DNA of 64,000 bases from Actinobacteria bacterium OK074 (GCA_001298575.1 LJCV01000248.1:21817-85816), one strand, 5' to 3'. Shown: positions 26,209 to 35,364, counted from the first letter of the stretch. Notes: a model not told the origin generated them from the letters alone. A program made the numbers and translations.

Positions 26209-26901
26209 ATGGATGCCGTGCTCTTCGATTTCTCCGGGACCCTCTTCCGCATCGAGTCGGCCGAGTCCTGGCTGCGCGCCGTACTGGCGGACTCCCATGT
26301 CACCCTGCCCGAGCCGGAGTTGCTCGACGCGGCGCGGCGGCTGGAGGCGGCGGGCGCGCTGCCCGGCGGGGCCGAACCGTCGCTGCCGGTGCCCGCGGAG
26401 CTCGCCGGGGTGTGGCAAGTCCGGGACGAGAGCGCCGAGTTGCACCGGGCCGCGTACTCCGGGATGTCCCGCCTGGTGTCCCTGCCCGACCCCGCCCTGC
26501 ACGACGCCCTGTACGACCGCCACATGACCCCGGCGGCCTGGCGGCCCTACCCCGACGCGGCCCAGGTGCTGGAGGCGTTGTGCGACCGAGGGACCCCCGT
26601 CGGCGTGGTCAGCAACATCGGCTGGGACCTGCGCCCGATTTTCCGCGAGCACGGGCTGGACCGGTACGTGGGCGCGTACGTGCTGTCGTACGAACACGGC
26701 GTCCAGAAGCCGGATCCGCGGCTGTTCGCGGTCGCCTGCGAGATGCTCGGGGCGGCGCCGGAGAACACGCTGATGGTCGGGGACAACCGGCGGGCGGACG
26801 GGGGTGCGGCGTCGCTGGGCTGCAAGGTGCACTTCGTGGACCATCTGCCGGTGGAGCAGCGCCCGGACGCGCTGTGGCCGGTGCTCGACCTGGTCGGCTG
26901 A
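26209..26901 (+). CDS. HAD family hydrolase
   Basis: The 230-residue protein has HAD motif I DFSGTLF at residues 7-13 (nucleophile Asp), motif II in GVVSNIGWD, a Lys in QKPDPRLFAVA and motif IV in MVGDNRRADG. It is a cytoplasmic phosphatase or dehalogenase-like enzyme; the substrate is unknown. TAAGAT ends 7 bases before the ATG, so the transcript is probably leaderless. Confidence 0.9.
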   Translation: MDAVLFDFSGTLFRIESAESWLRAVLADSHVTLPEPELLDAARRLEAAGALPGGAEPSLPVPAELAGVWQVRDESAELHRAAYSGMSRLVSLPDPALHDALYDRHMTPAAWRPYPDAAQVLEALCDRGTPVGVVSNIGWDLRPIFREHGLDRYVGAYVLSYEHGVQKPDPRLFAVACEMLGAAPENTLMVGDNRRADGGAASLGCKVHFVDHLPVEQRPDALWPVLDLVG

Positions 26902-27025
26902 GGGCGGCGCACGCACGGGAGTTGACCCCGCCGGGCCGCCCTGGGCCATCCCCCGCGTGGCCCAGGGCGGGCGCCGGTCCCGGGTCCGCTCGCGCCGGGA
27001 GCGGGGCCGGGAAGCGCTGAGTATA

Positions 27026-27044
27026 TTGGCTGGCAGCCAGTCAA
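27026..27044. promoter_or_regulatory. TetR-type operator
   Basis: TTGGCTGG-CAG-CCAGTCAA is a near-perfect palindrome (one mismatch in 8-base arms). It overlaps a TATATT sequence just upstream of the TetR gene, so the regulator probably controls itself. Confidence 0.65.
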
Positions 27045-27059
27045 CGCAGGAGTTACAGG

Positions 27060-27800
27060 ATGTCCCCGCGCAGCGCCTCGGTCAATGAAGAATTACGGCG
27101 GCGTTCCCGGGAACGGCTTCTGCACGCGGCGGTCGAACTCGTCGGCGAGCGTGGGTACGACGCCACGACCTTGGCCGACATCGCGGATCGCGCGGGTTCC
27201 GCCCGGGGATTGGTGTCGTACTACTTTCCCGGCAAACGGCAGCTCGTGCAGTCGGCCGTGCACCGGTTGATGCACGGCACCCTGGCGGAGGCGCTGGAGC
27301 GCGAACCCCGCACGGAGGACGGCCACGAGCGGATGGCGCGGGCCATCGACGCGATCCTGGGGCTGGCCCGCGACCATCCGCTGCTGATGCGGCACCACAT
27401 GGCGGGGATCCTCCAGGGCGAGGGCTTCGTGCAGTGCCCGGAGCAACGGCGGCTGGCCGAACTGCTGCGGGAGACGGTCGCCCGGCACGGTTCGACGGAC
27501 GCCGACACCGACTACCCGATGCTGCGCGCCCTGCTGATGGGCGCGGTGTTCGCGTCCCTGGTCCCGGGGGTGCCCATGCAACTGCCGGTACTGCGCGCGG
27601 AGTTGTTCCGGCGCTACGGCCTGGACTGGGAGCAGGGCACCCCGCCGGACCACGAGGGCGGTGCCGACGAGGTGCGCGACTCGGCCTGCGCCGCGGACGT
27701 GTCGCGGTTCTTCGGGACGACCGGCCATACCCCGCCCGGCGAGGGGTTCGACGACGGCCGCCGCCGCGCACGGACGCCCGGCCCGGACCAGCCGAAGTAG
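27060..27800 (+). CDS. TetR/AcrR family transcriptional regulator
   Basis: The 246-residue protein has an N-terminal TetR HTH (RRRSRERLLHAAVELVGERG then TTLADIADRAGSARGLVSYY) and a helical ligand domain. A C-terminal tail of about 40 residues is low in complexity. CAGGAG precedes the ATG. A palindromic operator lies 16 bases upstream. No divergent partner is adjacent, so its target may be elsewhere or only itself. Confidence 0.9.
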   Translation: MSPRSASVNEELRRRSRERLLHAAVELVGERGYDATTLADIADRAGSARGLVSYYFPGKRQLVQSAVHRLMHGTLAEALEREPRTEDGHERMARAIDAILGLARDHPLLMRHHMAGILQGEGFVQCPEQRRLAELLRETVARHGSTDADTDYPMLRALLMGAVFASLVPGVPMQLPVLRAELFRRYGLDWEQGTPPDHEGGADEVRDSACAADVSRFFGTTGHTPPGEGFDDGRRRARTPGPDQPK

Positions 27801-27852
27801 CGGCAGCGCTCCAACTCGCCCGCACCGCATCGCTGTTGCCCAACTCCTCTGC

Positions 27853-28362
27853 TCAGCGCCGGGCGTGACGTGGCGTCAGAAACCCTTCGTCCCGCGCCCC
27901 CGCGATCAGCCTGAGCGCCCTGCGCCGGCTGTGGCCGGTCGCGCTCATCACCGCGAGCACCGGATCGACGCCCTCGTCCTGGGCCGCGCGGTACTCCTCG
28001 GCCACCAGCCGCCGTCCCTCGACACCGCGCGGCCAGGACGGGCGGGCCCGCCGCGAGGACGACTGCTCGTCCGACGGCTCCGCCGTACCGCAGGCGTCGA
28101 AGAGCGGGCCCTCGATCCAGTCCGGGAGCACCGCGAGGTCGTCGAGCGAGAGGGGCGGCTGGGACCGTACGTCCTCGATCGACACCCCCGCACCGGTCAC
28201 GACGGCGAGGACGTCGACCCGGGCGCCGTCGGTGAAGGTCAGGCTCGCGTTGAACCACGCCAGGGTGCCGTCCTGCTCCCGCACTTCCCAGGCGGGCCAC
28301 ACCGAGACGACACCGTCGGGCCAGCGGCGATCGGAAAGATTAAGAAACGATGCTTTGAGCAC
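27853..28362 (-). CDS. Conserved Streptomyces protein, probably DUF6214
   Basis: The 169-residue protein fits a small Streptomyces family I recall as DUF6214 (WPAWEVREQDGTLAWFNASL, then an arginine-rich C-terminus with GHSRRRALRLIAGARDEGFL). The C-terminal part could be a short helical DNA-binding segment, but this is speculation. The GTG start is preceded by TACGTT and exactly six bases, the pattern of a leaderless transcript; no ribosome site is seen. Confidence 0.65.
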   Translation of the reverse strand: MLKASFLNLSDRRWPDGVVSVWPAWEVREQDGTLAWFNASLTFTDGARVDVLAVVTGAGVSIEDVRSQPPLSLDDLAVLPDWIEGPLFDACGTAEPSDEQSSSRRARPSWPRGVEGRRLVAEEYRAAQDEGVDPVLAVMSATGHSRRRALRLIAGARDEGFLTPRHARR

Positions 28363-28498
28363 ATACGCAACGTAAGCGAATGATCACATTCAATGCGAAT
28401 AGGCTCGCACGCCGCCGCGACGGGCCACACCCCGGCGGCCGAGTGGCACACGTGGACGGCGGGCGGCCACGACACACACCGGCAACAGCCCAGAAAAC

Positions 28499-28509
28499 AA
28501 CAAATTGTT
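28499..28509. promoter_or_regulatory. Small dyad upstream of purine permease
   Basis: AACAA-A-TTGTT is a short palindrome in an unusually AT-rich patch 73 bases before the permease start. It could be an operator for a purine-responsive regulator; the evidence is only its symmetry and position. Confidence 0.35.
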
Positions 28510-28581
28510 CAAGCGGCCTACGGTCTCGTCCTGTCCCCCGCGCTTCCCCGTCCCCGCCCACCGCCGCTCCGGAGTGTCCCC

Positions 28582-29946
28582 ATGGCAACGACGCATCCCG
28601 TCGACGAAATACCGCCCCTACGCCATCTTCTCGCCTTCGGCCTCCAGCACGTGCTCGCGATGTACGCCGGCGCCGTGGCCGTACCGCTGGTCGTGGGTTC
28701 GGCCCTGAAGATGTCGGCCACCGACCTCACCTACCTGATCACCGCGGACCTGCTGGTCTGCGGGGTCGCGACGCTCGTCCAGTGCGTCGGCTTCTGGCGG
28801 TTCGGCGTCCGGCTGCCGATCGTGCAGGGCTGCACCTTCGCGGCCGTGTCGCCGATGGTGCTCATCGGCACGACGGGCGGCGGACTGCCCGCGGTCTACG
28901 GCTCGGTGATCGTGGCCGGGCTCGCGATCGTGCTGCTCGCCCCGGTCTTCGGACGGCTGCTGCGGTTCTTCCCGCCGCTGGTCACCGGCACCGTGATCCT
29001 GATCATCGGCCTCACGCTGCTGCCTGCGGCGGGCGCCTGGGTGGCCGGCGGGTCGGGTTCCAAGGACTTCGGGGCGCCGAAGAACGTGGCGCTCGCGGGC
29101 TTCGTGCTCCTGGTGGTGCTCGGGGTGCAGCGGTTCGCGCCGGTGTTCCTGAGCCGGATCGCGGTGCTGGTGGGCATCGTGGTGGGACTCGCGGTCGCGG
29201 TGCCGTCCGGGTTCACGGACTTCAGCGGGGTCTCGGACGCCGACTGGGTGGGCATCAGCACGCCGTTCCACTTCGGCACGCCCACCTTCCACGCCTCCGC
29301 GATTGCCTCCATGCTGGTGGTCGCCCTGGTGACGATGACCGAGACGACCGGTGACCTGCTCGCCGTGGGCGAGCTGACCGACCGCGAGGTCGGGCCCCGC
29401 ACGCTCGCCGACGGGCTGCGCGCGGACGGCCTGTCGACCCTCCTCGGCGGTGTCTTCAACACCTTCCCGTACACGGCGTACGCGCAGAACGTGGGCCTGG
29501 TCGGCATGACCCGGGTGCGCAGCCGCTGGGTGGTGGCCACCTCCGGCGTCATGCTGGTCCTGCTCGGACTGCTGCCCAAGCTGGGCGCGGTGGTCGCCGC
29601 GGTACCGGCGCCCGTGCTCGGCGGGGCGGGCCTGGTCATGTTCGGCACGGTCAGCGCGAGCGGGCTGCGGACCCTGACCCAGGTGGACTTCAAGGGCAAC
29701 CACAACCTGACGGTGGTGGCCGTCTCGGTGGGGGTCGGCATGCTGCCGATCGGGGTGCCGACGATCTACGCGCGGTTCCCGGACTGGTTCCAGACCGTCA
29801 TGAACAGCGGGATCAGCGCGGGTTGCCTGACCGCGATCGTGCTGAACCTGCTCTTCAACCACCTGCCGGGGAGCACGGTCGCGGAGCCCGCCTCGGAGTC
29901 CGGCGACACCACCGTGGCGGAGGGCGGGGCCCCGGTCACGGCGTAG
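28582..29946 (+). CDS. NCS2-family xanthine/uric acid permease
   Basis: The 454-residue protein has about 12-14 transmembrane segments and the NAT/NCS2 hallmarks: the QH motif in FGLQHVLAMYAGAV, MTETTGD in TM8 and the signature QNVGLVGMTR. Transporters with this signature import xanthine, uric acid or other purines with a proton. CGGAG precedes the ATG. It is transcribed alone. Confidence 0.92.
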   Translation: MATTHPVDEIPPLRHLLAFGLQHVLAMYAGAVAVPLVVGSALKMSATDLTYLITADLLVCGVATLVQCVGFWRFGVRLPIVQGCTFAAVSPMVLIGTTGGGLPAVYGSVIVAGLAIVLLAPVFGRLLRFFPPLVTGTVILIIGLTLLPAAGAWVAGGSGSKDFGAPKNVALAGFVLLVVLGVQRFAPVFLSRIAVLVGIVVGLAVAVPSGFTDFSGVSDADWVGISTPFHFGTPTFHASAIASMLVVALVTMTETTGDLLAVGELTDREVGPRTLADGLRADGLSTLLGGVFNTFPYTAYAQNVGLVGMTRVRSRWVVATSGVMLVLLGLLPKLGAVVAAVPAPVLGGAGLVMFGTVSASGLRTLTQVDFKGNHNLTVVAVSVGVGMLPIGVPTIYARFPDWFQTVMNSGISAGCLTAIVLNLLFNHLPGSTVAEPASESGDTTVAEGGAPVTA

Positions 29947-29960
29947 GGGGACGACGGGTT

Positions 29961-30052
29961 GACGCGCGCGTACGGCCCGGACCGGGTCACACGCGCGTAC
30001 GGCTGAGACCGGGCCACGCGCGCGTACCCCCGGGGCACGTCCACGCGCGTGT
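29961..30052. repeat. 27-base tandem repeat between converging genes
   Basis: CGCGTAC recurs at 29967, 29994 and 30021 with exact 27-base spacing, with flanks that also match (ACCGGGYCAC), and a degenerate fourth unit at 30046. Further on, CCCACGG repeats three times near 30080-30100. The stretch is noncoding and lies between the permease and the Rv1733c-like gene. Confidence 0.75.
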
Positions 30053-30146
30053 GCCGCCGATACGGGGGCGCGGGCCCGCCCACGGCCCACGGCCCACGGC
30101 CCGCGCCCCGTACTCGTACACGTACTCGCACTCGTCCGTTCGTGCC

Positions 30147-30743
30147 TCAGCCCGGCTTGCGCCCCCAGGTCGGGCCGAAGCGGGCCCAGGCCGCGTCCCA
30201 CTGGTCCAGCCGGCGACGCTCCAGGCGGCCCCGGGCCAGCCGTCCGCCGGCGAACGGGACCGCCGCCGCGGCCACGCCCGCGAGGATGCCGACCATCGTG
30301 GCCCGGACCTCCGCCTCCGAACGGGTCGCCGGCTTCGTCACCAGCAGGCCGTGCCGGTCGGTCCAGACGGTCACCGGCGAGCCCTTCGAACTGCCGAGGG
30401 CGACCCGCGCCTGACCGGTGTGGACGGAGCCGTCCGCGCCCGTCCAGCGCACCGGCGCCCACACCCGTTCACCGGACGCGGAGCCCGACCCGCTCGTCGA
30501 GGACGGCTGCGGCGCCGCCTCGGTGAGCCGGGCGGTCACCGGCCGCCACTCGGCCCGTTCCTGGGCGAGCCCGTGCGCCACGGAGTGCGTCGCCGCGATC
30601 CCCGCGAGCACCCCGCCCACCACCGTGACCGCCCAGGCGACCAGTACGACCCATGCCTCCAGCCGGTCGCTGGGGCGTCTGAGCGGATTGCGCCGCCAGC
30701 GCCACAGCCACACCTTCGGACTCCGGACACGGAATGCCACCAT
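30147..30743 (-). CDS. Rv1733c-like membrane protein
   Basis: The 198-residue protein has two transmembrane segments (LEAWVVLVAWAVTVVGGVLAG and VGILAGVAAAAVPFAGG) around an extracytoplasmic domain with WTGADGSVHTGQARV and VTVWTDRHG. This is the layout of the Rv1733c family, of unknown function. The start at 30743 is favoured over 30752 by the position of GAGGAGG. Confidence 0.8.
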   Translation of the reverse strand: MVAFRVRSPKVWLWRWRRNPLRRPSDRLEAWVVLVAWAVTVVGGVLAGIAATHSVAHGLAQERAEWRPVTARLTEAAPQPSSTSGSGSASGERVWAPVRWTGADGSVHTGQARVALGSSKGSPVTVWTDRHGLLVTKPATRSEAEVRATMVGILAGVAAAAVPFAGGRLARGRLERRRLDQWDAAWARFGPTWGRKPG

Positions 30744-31047
30744 TGTCGGCATCCTCCTCACGAACCCACGGACACGCGGACCGCCTTCCCATACGCGCCA
30801 TACGCGAGTCGTTCTCACGATGCTCACGTGACGTGCGTCAAGCCAGTCGACCACGGAAGGGCGGCCGAGGTCCGGGCCCCGCCCGCTCCTGGCCGGGAAA
30901 CGATCGTGTCCACCGCTGCCGCCGACACCGCGGCGCGTCCGCTCCACCCCCTCCGGCCTGCGGCGCAGCCGTGCTCGGAGGAGACTGTCAGTGGTGGGGT
31001 GCAGACTGGCCCATGTCTGGAACAGAGGCGTTTCGGAGGTGGTCGGC
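30744..31047. other. Intergenic stretch, nothing recognised
   Basis: The 304 bases between the divergent Rv1733c-like and BNR-repeat genes hold no gene, hairpin or convincing promoter that I can see. Confidence 0.35.
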
Positions 31048-32133
31048 ATGACTGACGTATTGCTCACCGTGGGCACCCGCAAGGGGCTCTTCATCGGACG
31101 GCGGCGGGGCGGCGCCTGGGAGTTCGACGAGAGTCCGTACTTCAACGCGCAGGCCGTGTACTCGGTCGCCGTCGACACCCGCGGTCCGACGCCGCGGCTG
31201 CTGGCGGGCGGGGACTCCGCGCACTGGGGTCCGTCCGTCTTCCACTCCGACGACCTGGGCCGCACCTGGACCGCACCGGCCGCGCCCGCCGTGAAGTTCC
31301 CCCAGGACACGGGCGCCTCGCTGGAGCGGGTGTGGCAGCTGCACCCGGCCGCCGCCGAACCCGACGTGGTGTACGCGGGCACGGAACCGGCCGCGCTGTA
31401 CCGCTCGGAGGACCGCGGCGAGAGCTTCTCCCTCGTACGGCCCCTGTGGGAGCACCCCACGCGCGACAAGTGGGTGCCCGGCGGCGGTGGCGAGGGCCTG
31501 CACACCGTGGTCACCGACAAGCGCGACCCCAAGGCGGTGACGGTGGCGGTCTCCACGGCGGGGGTGTTCCGCAGCCAGGACGGCGGCGCGAGCTGGGCGC
31601 CGTCGAACTCCGGGGTCTCGGCGGTGTTCCTGCCCGACCCGAACCCGGAGTTCGGGCAGTGCGTGCACAAGATCGCCCAGGACTCGGCGGACCCGGACCG
31701 GCTCTACTTGCAGAACCACTGGGGGGTGTACCGCAGCGACGACGCGGGCGCGCACTGGACGGACATCGGCGCGGGGCTGCCCTCCACGTTCGGCTTCGCG
31801 GCGGCCACGCACCCGCACCGCGGGGACACGGCGTACGTGTTCCCGATCAACGCGGACGCCGACCGCGTCCCCGCCGACCGCCGCTGCCGCGTCTTCCGTA
31901 CGGAGGACGCGGGCCGCAGCTGGGAGCCCCTCACGGCCGGACTCCCGGACGAGGACCACTACGGCACCGTGCTGCGGGACGCCCTGTGCACGGACGACGC
32001 GGACCCGGCGGGCGTCTACTTCGGCAACCGCAACGGCGAGGTGTACGCCTCGGCCGACGACGGCGGCTCCTGGCGGCAGCTGGCCTCGCACCTGCCGGAC
32101 GTCCTGTGCGTACGGGCGGCGGTGATCGGCTGA
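31048..32133 (+). CDS. BNR/Asp-box repeat beta-propeller protein
   Basis: The 361-residue protein contains six Asp-box repeats of the S/T-x-D-x-G-x-x-W/F type: SDDLGRTW, SEDRGESF, SQDGGASW, SDDAGAHW, TEDAGRSW and SADDGGSW. This indicates a six- or seven-bladed propeller like sialidases and photosystem-assembly or xyloglucanase-like proteins. No signal peptide is present and no sialidase arginine triad was identified, so an enzyme activity is not claimed. GGAGGT precedes the ATG. Confidence 0.85.
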   Translation: MTDVLLTVGTRKGLFIGRRRGGAWEFDESPYFNAQAVYSVAVDTRGPTPRLLAGGDSAHWGPSVFHSDDLGRTWTAPAAPAVKFPQDTGASLERVWQLHPAAAEPDVVYAGTEPAALYRSEDRGESFSLVRPLWEHPTRDKWVPGGGGEGLHTVVTDKRDPKAVTVAVSTAGVFRSQDGGASWAPSNSGVSAVFLPDPNPEFGQCVHKIAQDSADPDRLYLQNHWGVYRSDDAGAHWTDIGAGLPSTFGFAAATHPHRGDTAYVFPINADADRVPADRRCRVFRTEDAGRSWEPLTAGLPDEDHYGTVLRDALCTDDADPAGVYFGNRNGEVYASADDGGSWRQLASHLPDVLCVRAAVIG

Positions 32134-32171
32134 AGCCCCCGAGGAACCACCTCAGCCCCCGAGGAACCACC
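32134..32171. repeat. 20-base tandem duplication after the BNR gene
   Basis: AGCCCCCGAGGAACCACC occurs twice with a 20-base period directly after the stop codon. It looks like a recent slippage duplication. Confidence 0.7.
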
Positions 32172-32178
32172 GCGCCCG

Positions 32179-32856
32179 CTACGGCAGTTGCCAGTCCACC
32201 GGCTGGGCGCCCTGCCGTACGAGGAGGTCGTTGGCGCGGCTGAAGGGGCGCGAACCGAAGAACCCGCGGTCCGCCGACATCGGCGAGGGGTGCGCGGACT
32301 CGACCGCGGGCAGGTCGCCGAGGACCGGGCGCAGATTGCGGGCGTCGCGTCCCCACAGGATCGACACCAGCGGTTTGCCCCGCGCCACCAGCGCGCGGAT
32401 CGCCTGCTCGGTGACCTCTTCCCAGCCCTTGCCGCGGTGGGCCGCCGGGCGCCTGGGCGCGGTCGTCAGCGCCCTGTTCAGGAGCAGCACGCCCTGGCGG
32501 GTCCACGGCGTCAGGTCGCCGTTGGAGGGCCTGGGCAGTCCCAGGTCCGTGTTCAGCTCCCGGAAGATGTTCTCCAGGCTGCCGGGCAGCTGGCGGACCT
32601 CGGGGGCGACCGCGAAGCTCAGCCCGACGGGCATGCCGGGTGTCGGGTAGGGGTCCTGACCCACGATCAGCACCCGGACCTCGTCGAAGGGCTGCTGGAA
32701 GGCGCGCAGGACGTTCTGCCCAGCAGGGAGATAGGTACGTCCGGCCGCGATCTCCTCCCGCAAGAAGTCACCCATCGCGGCGATGCGTCCGGCCACCGGA
32801 CTCAACGCCTCCGCCCAACCGGGCTCCACCAGTTCACTCAACGGTCGTGCTGCCAC
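32179..32856 (-). CDS. ung: Uracil-DNA glycosylase (family 1)
   Basis: The 225-residue protein has the family 1 motifs: GQDPYP with the catalytic Asp (VLIVGQDPYPTPGMPVGLSF), LLLNRALTT and HPSPMSADRGFFGSRPFSRAN with the active His. It removes uracil from DNA to begin base-excision repair. The GTG start at 32856 matches the family N-terminus; there is no clear ribosome site, but TAGAGT about 10 bases upstream hints at a leaderless or nearly leaderless mRNA. Confidence 0.95.
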   Translation of the reverse strand: MAARPLSELVEPGWAEALSPVAGRIAAMGDFLREEIAAGRTYLPAGQNVLRAFQQPFDEVRVLIVGQDPYPTPGMPVGLSFAVAPEVRQLPGSLENIFRELNTDLGLPRPSNGDLTPWTRQGVLLLNRALTTAPRRPAAHRGKGWEEVTEQAIRALVARGKPLVSILWGRDARNLRPVLGDLPAVESAHPSPMSADRGFFGSRPFSRANDLLVRQGAQPVDWQLP

Positions 32857-33210
32857 AGCGCGCCACTCTACTGATAAACACAGAGGTCTTTTCCCACGGG
32901 TCGTCAGGCCCGCACACAGGGTCTCCACACACCCGGAATCGGCCCGGAACGGCCGGAAATGACCTTGACTCCACCACCGCACGCCCCGTCGGACCCACCG
33001 CCCCGCGCCATCCTGTGCCGTACGCGAAAGCATGCGGCGACCCGGCGCTCCAGCCAGTGACAAAGACGGTCCCCGAAGGGCGAAAAGCGGGCGCCGCCTG
33101 CACTCCCTGTGCGCACCCCATCACAACCCACCCGACAAAACCGGACGGATCCCTCTCACCTGCACCCTCCCCGAACGGGGGAAGCGGGGAAACCAGTAGC
33201 ATGCGGCGCC
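32857..33210. other. Intergenic stretch between ung and the CbiX-like gene
   Basis: The 354 bases are somewhat less GC-rich than the genes. A TAGCAT at 33197-33202 is a -10 candidate for the downstream gene. No coding frame is convincing. Confidence 0.4.
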
Positions 33211-34131
33211 ATGAGCTCCCCCACTGGCCCCGCTTCCGGCCTGCCCGTACGAATGCCGCGCCCCCGCCAGCCCGCCCGGCACCGCCGGCCCGAGCCGCTG
33301 GCGGCTCCCGCAGGCGCGCCCGCGCTCGTTCTCGTGGTGCCGGGTGCGCCCAGCGCCGCCACGCGCGGCCTCGCCGAGGAGGTCGTGAGCATCGCCCGCT
33401 CCGAGCTGCCCGGCCTGGACGCGCGGATCGCCTACCTGGACGGCGACGACGCCGAGTTCCCCACGCTGCGCTCGGTGCTGACCCACGCCTCCGAGGAGCG
33501 CATCGCCCGCTACGAGCAGGCCCGCGCCGCCGGTTCGGACGCCAAGCAGCCGGACGGGCCCGTCGCCGTCGTCGTACCGCTCCTGGCCGGGCCGGACGGG
33601 TCGCTGTTGCGCCAGGTCCGCCAGGCCGTCATGGAGAGCCGGATCGCGGCCGACCTGACGGACGTCCTCGGCCCGCACCCGCTGCTCGCCGAGGCGCTCC
33701 ACGTCCGCCTGTCCGAGGCGGGTCTGGCCCGCGCGGACCGGGCCCGGCTGTTCACCGTGGCGACCGCGGCGGACGGCATCGTCCTGGCCTCCGTGGGTGG
33801 CGACGAGGCGGTGCAGGCCGCCGGGATCACCGGGATGCTGCTCGCCGCGCGGCTGGCCGTACCGGTGATGGCGGCGGCGCTGGACGCCGAGGGGTCCATC
33901 GCGGCCGTGGCCGAGCAGCTGCGGTCGTCGGGGTCGCAGCAGCTGGCGCTGGCGCCGTACCTGATCGGGCCGGAGATCGACGCCGGGCTGCTCGACGCGG
34001 CGGCGAAGGAGGCCGGGTGCGCGGTGGCGGAGCCGCTCGGTCCGTATCCGGCGATCGGGAAGCTCGTGCTGGCGAAGTACACGACGGCGCTGGGGATCGC
34101 TCCGCAGCAGCCGCAGGGCGCCGTCCGCTGA
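33211..34131 (+). CDS. Sirohydrochlorin chelatase-like (CbiX-type) protein
   Basis: The 306-residue protein resembles the two-lobed CbiX/SirB class II chelatases (VLVVPGAPSAATRG, VVVPLLAGPDGSLLRQVRQ, LAPYLIGPEIDAGLLD), which insert Co2+ or Fe2+ into sirohydrochlorin. The first lobe lacks the usual catalytic His of VGHGS (it reads VPGAP), so it may be a non-catalytic homologue. An about 35-residue Pro/Arg-rich N-terminus precedes the fold. No ribosome site is present. Confidence 0.7.
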   Translation: MSSPTGPASGLPVRMPRPRQPARHRRPEPLAAPAGAPALVLVVPGAPSAATRGLAEEVVSIARSELPGLDARIAYLDGDDAEFPTLRSVLTHASEERIARYEQARAAGSDAKQPDGPVAVVVPLLAGPDGSLLRQVRQAVMESRIAADLTDVLGPHPLLAEALHVRLSEAGLARADRARLFTVATAADGIVLASVGGDEAVQAAGITGMLLAARLAVPVMAAALDAEGSIAAVAEQLRSSGSQQLALAPYLIGPEIDAGLLDAAAKEAGCAVAEPLGPYPAIGKLVLAKYTTALGIAPQQPQGAVR

Positions 34132-34171
34132 GGTCGGGCGGGTCCTCCGGGTGAGGCGCCGGGGAGCGTGC

Positions 34172-34252
34172 GCGGCTGCGGGCCTGTGGGGGCTTGTCGC
34201 GCCACGCGGCGGAGCCGCATTGCCGTCCCCGCGCCCCTTTCAGGGGCGCTGC
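34172..34252 (-). repeat. Dispersed intergenic repeat, copy 2 (inverted)
   Basis: Read on the minus strand, this stretch has AGGGGCGCGGGG, ATGCGGCTCCGCCGCGTGG, GCGCGACAAGCC and CCCGCAG in the same order as 18397-18477. It lies between the convergent CbiX-like and lactonase genes. Confidence 0.7.
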
Positions 34253-34274
34253 GCCGGACCGGGGTGCAAAGTGC

Positions 34275-35309
34275 TCAGCCGAACACCACGCACGACGCCG
34301 CCGGAGCCGCCACCGACCCTCGCGCGGTCGGGAGCCCCGTCCGTGGGTCGGTCGTGAACCAAGTGACGTCGCCGGACCGCTCGTTGGCGACGTACAGGAA
34401 GCCGTTGTGAGCGGTCAGGGCGCGGGGCCAGGCGCCGCCGCAGGGCACGGTCGCCCGTAGGCGCAGCCGCTCCCCCTGCCGCTCCAGTACCGAGAGCACG
34501 TCCTCGCCGCGCGTCGCCGTCCAGACGAAGCGGCCGTCCGGTGACACCGCGATGCCCGACGGGTACGCCCGGTCCTTGGGGGCGCCCGGGAGCACGTCGG
34601 TCTCCGCCACGGGCTCCAGTACGCCCCCGGTCGCGTCCCAGCGGCAGGTGGTGAGCGTCGGGGTCAGTTCGTTGAGGACGTGGACGTGCCGGCCGTCCGG
34701 GGAGAAGGCCAGGTGGCGGGGGCCCGTGCCGGGGCGCAGGGGTGTTTCGCGGTGCGGGACGGGCCGACCCGTGGCGTCCAGGGTGCAGACGCGCACCGAG
34801 TCCGTGCCGAGGTCGACGCTCACCGCCCAGCGCCCGCTCGGGTCGGCCACGACCTGGTGGGCGTGCGGGGCCTGTTGGTGTTCGGGGTCGGGTCCCGAGC
34901 CCGTGTGGCGGAGGGTGCCGGACGCCGTCGGGGCGAGGCCGCCGTCGGCGCGCAGGGGCACCGCCGTGACGCCGCCGGTGCCGTAGTCGGCGGTCAGGAC
35001 GTGGCCGTCGTACAGGCCGAGGTGGGTGGGTGTGCCGCCGACCGGGACGGGCGGGCCGGTGAGCCGCGGTGCGTCACCGGTGACCTCGAAGGCCGCCAGC
35101 GCGCCCTCGGGCCGCTCGCTGACCGCGTAGAGGACGTCCCCGGCGGGCGCCAGGGCCAGGTAGGACGGGTTGGGGACGGCGTCCGTGCCGCCGAGGACGG
35201 TCAGCGCGCCGCTGTCGTCGTCGACGGCCGCGGTGAGGATGCCTCGGCCGCCCGCGGACGTGAACGAGCCGATGTACGCCCGCCGTTGCCGCCCGGTTCC
35301 GTCCGCCAT
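34275..35309 (-). CDS. Lactonase family protein (6-phosphogluconolactonase-like beta-propeller)
   Basis: The 344-residue protein is a seven-bladed propeller of the Pgl type: YIGSFTSAGGRGIL, NPSYLALAPAGDVLYAVSE, HAHQVVADPSGRWAVSVDLG and GPRHLAFSPDGRHVHVLNEL. Such enzymes hydrolyse 6-phosphogluconolactone or other lactones. No signal peptide is seen. The start at 35309 is favoured by GAGGGG spacing; ATG 35315 is also possible. Confidence 0.88.
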   Translation of the reverse strand: MADGTGRQRRAYIGSFTSAGGRGILTAAVDDDSGALTVLGGTDAVPNPSYLALAPAGDVLYAVSERPEGALAAFEVTGDAPRLTGPPVPVGGTPTHLGLYDGHVLTADYGTGGVTAVPLRADGGLAPTASGTLRHTGSGPDPEHQQAPHAHQVVADPSGRWAVSVDLGTDSVRVCTLDATGRPVPHRETPLRPGTGPRHLAFSPDGRHVHVLNELTPTLTTCRWDATGGVLEPVAETDVLPGAPKDRAYPSGIAVSPDGRFVWTATRGEDVLSVLERQGERLRLRATVPCGGAWPRALTAHNGFLYVANERSGDVTWFTTDPRTGLPTARGSVAAPAASCVVFG

Positions 35310-35364
35310 GACCATGCCCCTCTCGCCTTCCGGTTCGGTTCCGCGGCGAACGGTAGCAGCCGGT

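Noticed and set aside
29967..30052. 27-base repeats as a CRISPR array.
   Set aside because: The repeats abut each other without spacers, and no cas genes are present.
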